This document shows positions 1 to 6,196 of a stretch of DNA of 12,153 nt, piece after piece. Numbering within the stretch: the first letter of the stretch is position 1; each line of letters opens with the position of its first letter. This DNA comes from CAZJDV01 sp964544865 (lineage in GTDB: Bacteria; Chloroflexota; Dehalococcoidia; Lucifugimonadales; CAJWER01), in contig CAZJDV010000079.1 in NCBI GenBank assembly GCA_964544865.1, positions 1 through 12,153 of the forward strand, given 5' to 3'. The translations under genes were made by a program, and so were the position numbers. Below the pieces are notes generated by a model that was not told where the DNA came from, searched no databases, and saw only the letters and a program-made list of their open reading frames with translations.

Positions 1-177
1 CAGTCACCCCGACCAGCCACGCATTAAATCCTGCTTTCTACAGATCGTGGACGCGAGCAGATGGGTGTGCCGCGGTTTGGGAACTACGGCGATTAGTCCG
101 AGCGAAAGTAGGGCCTGCGTTTCTATCACATTCGTGTCATGCCGGTCACACTTTGCGCATCAGGAAAGGCGCGAGTT
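1..177. other. Upstream non-coding stretch before the mutase gene
   Basis: No convincing gene is visible here. The stretch presumably holds the promoter and leader of the mutase cluster, but I could not find a -35/-10 pair with good spacing. The last 16 bases contain the likely ribosome binding site of the mutase gene. Confidence 0.4.
162..169 (+). promoter_or_regulatory. Ribosome binding site deciding a TTG start for the mutase gene
   Basis: The purine run AGGAAAGG ends 8 nt before an in-frame TTG at 178. The in-frame ATG at 139 has no comparable motif upstream. Starting at 178 also removes 13 residues that have no counterpart in the homologous mutase large subunits as I remember them. Confidence 0.55.
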
Positions 178-1881
178 TTGAGGCTTTTCGACAAGAGTGT
201 CCTCGACAGGATCGGCAGGTGGCGGCGCGAGTGGGAGCACGGCGAGCTAAAGCGGGCCCTGGCCAGGTCGCCGGAGAGCCGCCAGAAGTTCCGCACGCTA
301 TCCGGCATCGAGGTGGACGGCCTCTACACTCCGGGGGACGTGGACGAGCAGGACTTCGAGGACCGTCTCGGGTTCCCGGGCTCGTATCCGTTCACCCGCG
401 GAGCGTACCCCACGATGTACCGCAGCAGGCCTTGGACGCGGCGCCAGATCGCTGGGTTCGGCACGGCCAGCTCCACCAACGAGCGGTTCCGATTCCTGCT
501 GGATCACGGACAGACCGGCCTGAGCACCGACTTCGACCACCCCACCTTAACCGGGTACGACTCCGATGACGAGTTGGCCGATGGGGAGGTGGGACGGCTG
601 GGAGTCGCCGTCGACACCATAGGCGACATGGACGAGCTCTTTCACGCGATCCCCCTGGACCGTGTCGGCATCTCCTTCACCATCAACCATCCCGCCATCA
701 CGATGCTTGGCATGTTCCTGGCGGTCGCGGAGTCCCGCGGCGTGTCGTGGGACACCCTCCGGGGAACGGTGCAGAACGACTCCCTCAAGGAGTTCTACGG
801 GCAGAAGACCTTCGCCCTCCCGCCCAGGCCGTCGCTGAAGCTAACTACCGACATCGTGGAGTACTGCACCCGGAGCGTGCCCAACTGGTACACGGTCTCC
901 ATCTCCGGCTACCACACGCGGGAGGCCGGCGCCGACGCGGTCCAGGAGCTGGCTTTCACCCTGTCCCAGGGCATGGCCTACGCGGAGTCGGCGATGGAGA
1001 GGGGGCTGGACATAGACGAGTTCGCTCCCAGGCTCTCGTACTTCTTTGGGTGCCACAACGACCTGTTCGAAGAGGTCGCCAAGTTCCGCGCCGCCCGCCG
1101 GATGTGGGCCCGCATAGTGAAAGAGCGCTACAAGGCGAAAAACCCCGAGTCGATGCGGATGCGTTTCCACACCCAGACTCTGGGCTCGACCCTTGTTCGA
1201 GAGGGGCCCCAGAACAATATCACCCGCGGCGCCCTTCAGGCCCTGGCGGCGGTGCTGGGCGGCACGCAGTCCCTTCACATCAGTGGCTACGACGAGGCGT
1301 ATGACATCCCCTCGGAGGACGCCATGAGGGTCTCTCTGGCCACGCAGTTGGTCATCGCCCACGAGACCAACGTGGCCAACACGGTCGACCCCCTGGCAGG
1401 CTCCTATTTCGTGGAGTCGCTGACCGATCGCGTCGAGGAGAAGGCCTGGGAGTACATTAACAGGATCGACGAGATGGGGGGCGGCAGCATGGTCGACGGG
1501 ATGCTAAGCGCCATCGAAACGGGCTATATCGAGACTGAGATCGCCAACACGGCCTTCGAGTATCAGCGAGGGATCGAGAGCAAGGAGCGCGTCATCGTGG
1601 GGGTCAACGACTACCCGGCCGAGGCGGTCGAGCCGGCCGAGGTTTTCGAGTTCGATCTGGAGGAAGAGGAGCGTCAGTTCACCCGGCTGAGAGAGGTCAA
1701 AGCCGCCCGAAGCAGCGCCGCTGTGAAAAGGGCGCTATCCGATGTCAAGCGAATGGCGGAGGCCGGCGAGAACCTCTTCCCGTACGTGATGGGCGCTGTC
1801 AAGGCGTATGCTACGGAGGGAGAGGTGATGGGAGCGCTACGCGACGTCTACGGTGAACACGTCGACCCGGGGGTCTTCTAG
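178..1881 (+). CDS. hcmA: 2-hydroxyisobutyryl-CoA mutase-like large subunit (B12-dependent acyl-CoA mutase)
   Basis: Substrate-binding large subunit of a coenzyme B12-dependent acyl-CoA mutase, which moves a carbon branch by a radical mechanism together with the small B12-binding subunit. The TIM-barrel family signature YPFTRGAYPTMYRSRPWT is clear, as is the conserved SGYH His. Counting from the ATG at 139 (580 aa), the position that is Tyr89 in methylmalonyl-CoA mutase is Ile104 (in RRQIAGFG) and Arg207 is replaced by Gln222 (in FYGQKTF). Asp131 is also present. Each of the three sits exactly 14 residues after Ile90, Asp117 and Gln208 of the characterised HcmA of Aquincola tertiaricarbonis (residue numbers from memory). 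This points to 2-hydroxyisobutyryl-CoA / 3-hydroxybutyryl-CoA rather than methylmalonyl-CoA or isobutyryl-CoA (Phe/Gln). The B12 domain is absent, as expected for this split type. The TTG start at 178 gives 567 aa, close to the 562 aa of HcmA. The ATG at 139 is the alternative. The gene is intact. Confidence 0.9.
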   Translation: MRLFDKSVLDRIGRWRREWEHGELKRALARSPESRQKFRTLSGIEVDGLYTPGDVDEQDFEDRLGFPGSYPFTRGAYPTMYRSRPWTRRQIAGFGTASSTNERFRFLLDHGQTGLSTDFDHPTLTGYDSDDELADGEVGRLGVAVDTIGDMDELFHAIPLDRVGISFTINHPAITMLGMFLAVAESRGVSWDTLRGTVQNDSLKEFYGQKTFALPPRPSLKLTTDIVEYCTRSVPNWYTVSISGYHTREAGADAVQELAFTLSQGMAYAESAMERGLDIDEFAPRLSYFFGCHNDLFEEVAKFRAARRMWARIVKERYKAKNPESMRMRFHTQTLGSTLVREGPQNNITRGALQALAAVLGGTQSLHISGYDEAYDIPSEDAMRVSLATQLVIAHETNVANTVDPLAGSYFVESLTDRVEEKAWEYINRIDEMGGGSMVDGMLSAIETGYIETEIANTAFEYQRGIESKERVIVGVNDYPAEAVEPAEVFEFDLEEEERQFTRLREVKAARSSAAVKRALSDVKRMAEAGENLFPYVMGAVKAYATEGEVMGALRDVYGEHVDPGVF

Positions 1882-1895
1882 TTCAACTGTTGAAC
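1881..1895. repeat. Perfect 15-bp palindrome at the end of the mutase gene
   Basis: GTTCAACTGTTGAAC has two 7-base arms around a central T and begins on the last base of the mutase stop codon. No T-tract follows, so a terminator is unlikely. It looks more like a binding site for a dimeric regulator, though it could be chance. It sits at the head of the 180-nt gap before the small subunit. Confidence 0.4.
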
Positions 1896-2061
1896 CTGGG
1901 GAGTGCAGAAGGGATATCCCCTTTGCCGGGTGTGTGAGGCTGTCCCTGCCATGCATACCCTCACCTTTTCCCCTTAGAAAAGCCGTGGCAAAATGGGCGA
2001 GAGCAGTTTTTCACCGCAGCTCGCCAGGTGCGTAACCGATACCCGGCGAACCGGAGATTAG
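1882..2061. other. 180-nt gap between the two mutase subunit genes
   Basis: No gene is visible. The gap holds the palindrome at 1881-1895, a short GGGATATCCC palindrome, and a possible hairpin with arms GGCGAG (1996-2001) and CTCGCC (2019-2024). I see no strong promoter, but a gap this long leaves room for separate control of the small subunit and ligase. Confidence 0.4.
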
Positions 2062-2472
2062 ATGACGCAACGCGAGATTCCCATCAGGGTGATGGTCGCG
2101 AAGATCGGCCTGGATGGCCACGACCGCGGCATCAAGATCATCGCCCGAGCGCTGCGGGACGCCGGTATGGAGGTGCTTTACCTGGGCATGCGGCTCACCG
2201 GCGAGGCTATCGCCAGGGCGGCTCAGGACGAGGACGTGGACGTGGTGGGAATCAGCGTCCTCTCGGGCGCCCACATGCGTCTCATGCCCAGGCTGGTCGA
2301 TGCACTCAGGACGCATGGCGTACTGGACGACGTGCTGCTGATCGTGGGCGGCACTATACCGGACAAGGACGTGGAGCCGCTCAAAGAGATGGGTGTGGAC
2401 GGGATCTTCCCCATCGGCTCCATTACGGAGACCATGATCCAGTTCATTCGTGACCGGGTGCCTCAGCCTTAG
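2062..2472 (+). CDS. hcmB: B12-binding small subunit of the acyl-CoA mutase
   Basis: Cobalamin-binding subunit that pairs with the large subunit encoded upstream. The 136-residue protein is a single Rossmann-like B12 domain. It has the DxHxxG motif at Asp18, His20 and Gly23, where His20 is the lower axial ligand to cobalt in the base-off/His-on mode. It also has Ser65-x-Leu67 and a GG pair at 96-97, the other two usual cofactor contacts. Its length equals that reported for HcmB, and no barrel domain is attached. Position next to the Ile/Gln-type large subunit supports the HcmB role. The domain alone would also fit the small subunits of isobutyryl-CoA or ethylmalonyl-CoA-type mutases. The ATG follows a CGGAG purine motif. 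The gene is intact. Confidence 0.9.
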   Translation: MTQREIPIRVMVAKIGLDGHDRGIKIIARALRDAGMEVLYLGMRLTGEAIARAAQDEDVDVVGISVLSGAHMRLMPRLVDALRTHGVLDDVLLIVGGTIPDKDVEPLKEMGVDGIFPIGSITETMIQFIRDRVPQP

Positions 2473-2541
2473 GGCACCGGAAGAAGCGTCTCGCGGGCAC
2501 GGCGCCCTATTGCGGCCTCGCGAGCGCCAGAGGCCAATAAT

Positions 2542-3951
2542 ATGGGAGCGATCCGCTGGCCGCCGACGTACGATAGGTCCTACGTGCCGGGCCCCGGCAG
2601 CGAGCACTGGGACCCCAAGGCGGAGACGATGCCTCCTCATGAGCGGGAGGCCCTGGTATTGGAAAAGCTGGGCCACCAGGTACGGTACGCCTACAAGAAT
2701 TCGGCCTTCTACAGAGAGTTCTGGCGCGACGCCGGGGCCGACCCTGCCAATATCAGAAGCTTCGGCGAGTTCCGGCAGCTTCCCATCCTGACCAAAGACG
2801 ATCTACGCCGCGAGCAGGGGGCGCACCCTCCCTTCGGCCGCCACCTCTGCGTTCCCGAGGAGCGCGTCATGCGCATCCACGGCACATCGGGCACAACGGG
2901 CGACCCGACCCTCTTTTGCATCAGCGACGACGACTGGGAGCGTATCGCGGAGGCCCACGCCCGCATCCTCTGGGCCGCGGGACTGCGCCCCGAAGACATG
3001 GTCATCGTGACATCGGTCTTTAGCGCCTACATCGGAAGCTGGGGAGCGCTGCTGGGCGCGGAGCGCCTGGGAGCGAAGTGCTTTCCCTTCGGCGCCGGAG
3101 CGCCGGAGCAGACCGAGCGCGCGGTGGACTGGATCGGTCTCGTGAAGCCCACGGCTCTGTACGGGACTCCCTCCTATGCCCTGTACCTGGCCGCGACGGC
3201 GCGGCGAATGGGGGTTGACCCCCGGAACGACTTCAACTTCAGGCTCATGTTCTTCTCAGGCGAGCCCGGAGCCAGCATCCCCTCCACACGCAGGGAGATC
3301 GAGGAGACATTCGGCTGCTATGTCGTCGATCAGGGGAGCATGGCCGAGATGACCCCCTGGATGACAAACTCGGGGTGCCGCCACCTGAAGCGCGGCATGC
3401 ACCTCTGGGACGACATTGTGTACACAGAGATGCTCGACCCCGGGACCAAGACCCAAATATCGCCGGGTGACGAAGGGGTCCCGGTTTACACACACCTCGA
3501 GCGTACCTCCCAGCCGATGGTCCGCTACTGGTCGGGCGATATCGCCCGTTGGGACACCGCACCCTGCGCCTGCGGCAGGACCTACCCGACGCTGCCGGAG
3601 GGACTCTACGGGCGGGTGGACGACATGATCATCGTCAGGGGCCAGAACATCTTTCCTTCCAAGATCGAGGATGCCCTGCGAGCGATGCCGGAGTTCGGTG
3701 GCGAGTTCCGGCTCCTAGTCGAGCGGGAGCGAGGCCGGATGGACTCCCTGACCGTCCAGGCGGAGGTGGCGCCGGAGGTGTATCGGGGCAAACAGGAAGG
3801 CTCCGGGGCCTTCGCCCAGACAGAGCGAAAGTTCGCCAGGGAGCTGCGGCGGGCGGTGGGGGTCAGCCTCAGCGTGGAGCTAAAGCCCGAGGGCGAGTTT
3901 GAGCGGACGCAGTTCAAGGCGCGACGAATCATCGACAAGCGCAGCTATTGA
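2542..3951 (+). CDS. hcl: PaaK-type acyl-CoA ligase, probable 2-hydroxyisobutyrate-CoA ligase
   Basis: AMP-forming acyl-CoA ligase of the phenylacetate-CoA ligase family, which activates a carboxylate via an acyl-adenylate. Over 469 residues it shows the phosphate-binding loop TSGTTGDPT (115-123), YGTPSYAL (208-214), the DQGSMAEMT segment (263-271), the ribose-binding Asp333 in WSGD, and the hinge GRVDDMIIVRGQNIFPSKIE (358-377). The C-terminal catalytic Lys is probably Lys459 in QFKARR. A CACGR motif (342-346) is common in PaaK relatives. Its place 69 nt after the mutase small subunit, and its near match to the roughly 477-aa 2-hydroxyisobutyrate-CoA ligase that accompanies HcmAB in known degraders, make that substrate the best guess. 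Aryl acids cannot be excluded from sequence alone. An AGAGG ribosome binding site lies 8 nt before the ATG. Confidence 0.85.
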   Translation: MGAIRWPPTYDRSYVPGPGSEHWDPKAETMPPHEREALVLEKLGHQVRYAYKNSAFYREFWRDAGADPANIRSFGEFRQLPILTKDDLRREQGAHPPFGRHLCVPEERVMRIHGTSGTTGDPTLFCISDDDWERIAEAHARILWAAGLRPEDMVIVTSVFSAYIGSWGALLGAERLGAKCFPFGAGAPEQTERAVDWIGLVKPTALYGTPSYALYLAATARRMGVDPRNDFNFRLMFFSGEPGASIPSTRREIEETFGCYVVDQGSMAEMTPWMTNSGCRHLKRGMHLWDDIVYTEMLDPGTKTQISPGDEGVPVYTHLERTSQPMVRYWSGDIARWDTAPCACGRTYPTLPEGLYGRVDDMIIVRGQNIFPSKIEDALRAMPEFGGEFRLLVERERGRMDSLTVQAEVAPEVYRGKQEGSGAFAQTERKFARELRRAVGVSLSVELKPEGEFERTQFKARRIIDKRSY

Positions 3952-4024
3952 CGAGTGTGGCGGCCGGCGTCGTTTTTGATAGGCCGCTGCGCGCCCGGAC
4001 AACGGCCCAAGCAGACGAAGAGCC

Positions 4025-4030
4025 AGGAGG
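4025..4030 (+). promoter_or_regulatory. Consensus ribosome binding site deciding a TTG start for the cupin gene
   Basis: A perfect AGGAGG lies 7 nt before the TTG at 4038. The in-frame ATG at 3948 overlaps the end of the ligase gene, has no such motif, and would add 30 residues with no cupin character. Confidence 0.75.
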
Positions 4031-4037
4031 ACGAATA

Positions 4038-4475
4038 TTGTCCAACATCATCGATATCGAAGACATCGGATGGAAAGACGAGGATTATGGGGAGTCTTAC
4101 CTGGATGGCGAGACCCATCAGCACCTGGTAAAGGTGGCCGACTACGTCACGCTCAAGGGTTCGGAGGGCCATGCCGCGGCGGCGACAAGCGAGCTCCAGT
4201 ATATCGGGGCCTACGAGTATGCCCCTGGAGGGTGGATTTCGGCGCACATCCACTCCAACGCCGAGCAGTGGTATTTCATATTGAGTGGACGGGGCATCAT
4301 GAGGGTTGGCGGCGAGGAGAGAGAGGCGGGGCACGGGACCGTGGTCTTCGTGCCACGCAACACGGTCCACTCGTATGAAGTGGTCGGCGATGAGCCCCTC
4401 AGGATCCTCAACATTGCCACATGGTTTGCCGGCGAGCCGAGCGTAACTACGCTGGCGCCCAAAGCCGGCGAGTGA
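4038..4475 (+). CDS. Small single-domain cupin protein of unknown role
   Basis: A 145-residue protein with one beta-barrel cupin domain. Cupin motif 1 reads GGWISAHIHSNAEQWYFILSG, with metal-ligand candidates His70, His72 and Glu76 (Gln77 occupies the strictly canonical Glu position). Motif 2 reads VPRNTVH, with His111 as the fourth ligand. A bound Fe, Mn or Zn is likely. Small cupins act as isomerases, dioxygenases or binding proteins, and the sequence does not say which. The gene follows the ligase by 86 nt on the same strand and ends at a terminator-like hairpin, so it is probably the last gene of the mutase cluster. No partner for it is obvious in the known 2-hydroxyisobutyrate route. Start chosen at TTG 4038 on the strength of the ribosome binding site. 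Confidence 0.85.
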   Translation: MSNIIDIEDIGWKDEDYGESYLDGETHQHLVKVADYVTLKGSEGHAAAATSELQYIGAYEYAPGGWISAHIHSNAEQWYFILSGRGIMRVGGEEREAGHGTVVFVPRNTVHSYEVVGDEPLRILNIATWFAGEPSVTTLAPKAGE

Positions 4476-4476
4476 G

Positions 4477-4500
4477 GCCCGCGCGGACTAGGCGGGCTTT
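4477..4500 (+). terminator. Terminator-like hairpin after the cupin gene
   Basis: Arms GCCCGC (4477-4482) and GCGGGC (4492-4497) enclose a 9-nt loop. A further G-T pair extends the stem, and TTT follows. The T-tract is short, so efficiency is uncertain. It sits between convergent genes. Confidence 0.5.
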
Positions 4501-4524
4501 CCCCTCACTGCCCTTGATGCGAAG

Positions 4525-4975
4525 CTAGTCCGTCGCCAGTATGCCTATGTCCTCTCCGCCGCGAAAGGCGATCGCATTGTCGATCATTCGGATGATGTCG
4601 TACTGAGGATTGAACCCCAGCACGGTACGGGCCTTGGCCAGATCGAACTCGAAGAAGACCGGCGTCCCTTTGACCGACGCCTCGACGTAGGGTATACCCA
4701 GGCGTTTCGACAAATGGGGAACCGCCTCGGCCCAGGGCCCCAAGCTGCAACGTCTCGCCGTACGCCTCTCGCTTACCCAGGGCGCACACGCATCCGTGGA
4801 CGACGTCCCGGACATCCCCCATGTGCTTCTTCCACGGCCTGCCGTTCTCGTCCCTCATCAGAACGAGTCGGTCCTCTCCATCCCAGAGCTCCGCTATCTC
4901 GGGCTTCGAGTTCATGTAGCCGCTCAGGTAGAACGAGCTGTTGTAGATGATCTTGTACAGCCTCGTCGTGCCCTT
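4525..4975 (-). pseudogene. NAD-dependent epimerase/dehydratase (SDR) remnant, 5'-truncated and frameshifted
   Basis: The C-terminal half of an extended short-chain dehydrogenase/reductase can be read on the minus strand. One frame gives the stretch containing YLSGYMNSKPEIAELWDGED and GRPWKKHMGDVRDVVHG. The next frame gives WAEAVPHLSKRLGIPYVE, FFEFDLAKARTVLGFNPQYD and the end at ILATD. Removing one base from the CCCC tract at 4738-4741 joins the two into a smooth family-like sequence (LQL-GPWAEAV), so a single-nucleotide insertion is the likely lesion. The N-terminal Rossmann half with the NAD-binding glycine motif is missing: homology stops near 4970-5000, where a plus-strand hydrolase reading frame takes over. 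The product would not be functional. Confidence 0.75.
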
Positions 4976-6080
4976 GCTCGCGGCTATCGTCACTCTGGCG
5001 TGGCTGCAGGTCGTCCTGATCGTCCGGCGTGGGCGCGGCAACGACGCCATATTCGTTGGTTCAGCCGCGTCTCTGGCTGTGGTGGGCGCGTTCGCGGTCA
5101 ACATTCTGGCCGTCCCCGACCGCCTGGTCGAGACCTCCCCCGAAGCGTCCCTCAGGAGTGTATTTCCTGTCGCGACCGGTTGGTCATCTGAGCAACTTGG
5201 AAATGCGTTCGACTTCGCTCAGGATCTGCGTTCATCGTCCGTAATCGCGGTTCAGGACGGAGGGCTCGTGGCCGAGTGGGGCGTCACCGACAAGCGCATC
5301 AGCGCACATTCCGTTCGCAAGAGCATCGGCAACACCTTGTATGGCATCGCTGTCGAGTGGGGTCTGATTGACACACTGAAGACTCTGGAGGAGCTAGGGA
5401 TAGACGACCAGAACCCGCCATTGACACCGGCTGAAAGACAGGCACGTCTGGTGGACCTGCTCATGTCGCGCTCGGGCATCTACCATGATTCTGTCAGAGA
5501 CGACGGCGGAGGCCGGCCCGAGAGTGGCTCGCACGCCCCCGGCACAGTTTTCTATTACAACAACTGGAGTTTCAACGCGCTCGGTTCGATCTTTGAGCAG
5601 AAGATCGGGATGTCTCTAGGAGACGCATTCAAATGGTGGATAGCTGACCCGACTGGAATGCAAGACTTTCGGCCAAAGGACGTGAAGTATGAGAGCTCCA
5701 GCGAGTCCATCCACCCGGCCTACCGATTCTGGATGACGGCCCGAGACCTGGCGCGCCTAGGCGTGCTGTTCCAGCAACAGAGCCGGTGGAATGGCCGGCA
5801 GATCATCTCCCCAGAGTGGATTGACGAAAGTACGGCGACCTACTCAGACAAAGGAAACGGGTACGGGTATGGGTACATGCGGTGGGCGAAGATCTCGCTC
5901 CCGACCTGGTCTAGCGATGGAGCCTACTTTGCCTCAGGCGCGGGCGGCCAGGTAACCTTTGTCGATCCAGACCGAAAACTTGTAATCGTCCATCGCACCA
6001 ATACGGGGAAGAACCTCACGAGGGCGATCTGGTGGGACTACGGACGCCGAGTGTCCGGCCCCGGGAGTTCATGGAACTAG
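4947..6080 (+). CDS. Membrane-anchored class C beta-lactamase-like serine hydrolase
   Basis: A 377-residue protein of the beta-lactamase / penicillin-binding-protein-like serine hydrolase superfamily. The nucleophile motif SxxK is Ser122-Val-Arg-Lys125 within HSVRKSIGNTLYGIA. The YxN motif is Tyr204-Asn-Asn206 in FYYNNWSFN. The third-strand motif region is SGAGGQ near 330-335. The segment LVDLLMSRSGIYH is typical of this esterase/peptidase-like branch. Two hydrophobic segments (about 2-26 and 34-56) precede the domain and would anchor it with the catalytic part outside. The catalytic domain looks complete. The first 8-16 residues, however, are encoded by the antisense of the epimerase remnant and the ATG has no ribosome binding site, so the native N-terminus may have been lost at the junction. 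The substrate is unknown; an antibiotic target should not be assumed. Confidence 0.8.
   Translation: MILYSLVVPLLAAIVTLAWLQVVLIVRRGRGNDAIFVGSAASLAVVGAFAVNILAVPDRLVETSPEASLRSVFPVATGWSSEQLGNAFDFAQDLRSSSVIAVQDGGLVAEWGVTDKRISAHSVRKSIGNTLYGIAVEWGLIDTLKTLEELGIDDQNPPLTPAERQARLVDLLMSRSGIYHDSVRDDGGGRPESGSHAPGTVFYYNNWSFNALGSIFEQKIGMSLGDAFKWWIADPTGMQDFRPKDVKYESSSESIHPAYRFWMTARDLARLGVLFQQQSRWNGRQIISPEWIDESTATYSDKGNGYGYGYMRWAKISLPTWSSDGAYFASGAGGQVTFVDPDRKLVIVHRTNTGKNLTRAIWWDYGRRVSGPGSSWN
4970..5000. other. Junction joining two 5'-truncated divergent genes
   Basis: Left of this point the minus strand codes for the C-terminal half of an epimerase. Right of it the plus strand codes for the serine hydrolase. 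Both genes would need their 5' ends here, and neither has them in recognisable form. A deletion, another recombination event or an assembly chimera would all produce this. Confidence 0.55.
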
Positions 6081-6096
6081 CCAGCATGATACTCTC

Positions 6097-6182
6097 CGCC
6101 TCTCCCGAGGCGTCGTAGCTCAGCCGGAGCCGGGCATATACCGCCGCTACGCTACCACTATGCCTGCGGCCACGTAGTGGCC
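6097..6182. other. Two hairpins between convergent genes
   Basis: CGCCTC (6097-6102) pairs with GAGGCG (6107-6112) across a TCCC loop, and GGCCAC (6168-6173) pairs with GTGGCC (6177-6182) across GTA. They lie between the hydrolase stop (6080) and the monooxygenase stop (6197) and may end transcription from both sides. Neither has a T-tract. Confidence 0.35.
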
Positions 6183-6196
6183 CGTCAGGAATATTC

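Noticed and set aside
841..1362. Minus-strand open frame opposite the mutase
   Set aside because: Antisense shadow of a conserved mutase barrel; composition is typical of a non-coding frame.
178..1881. Methylmalonyl-CoA or isobutyryl-CoA mutase identity
   Set aside because: The diagnostic Tyr/Arg (methylmalonyl) and Phe/Gln (isobutyryl) pairs are not present; the pair here is Ile/Gln.
2011..2676. Minus-strand open frame (221 codons) across the small subunit and ligase start
   Set aside because: It is antisense to two well-supported genes, is rich in Arg, His and Asp as expected of a GC-rich shadow frame, and has no recognisable domain.
3948..4037. Extended N-terminus of the cupin from the ATG at 3948
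   Set aside because: It overlaps the ligase stop, lacks a ribosome binding site and has no cupin character, whereas AGGAGG precedes the TTG at 4038.
4947..6080. Antibiotic-resistance beta-lactamase
   Set aside because: The SVRKS and YNN motifs fit the broad class C-like serine hydrolase family, most of whose members are esterases or peptidases. Nothing points to beta-lactam hydrolysis.
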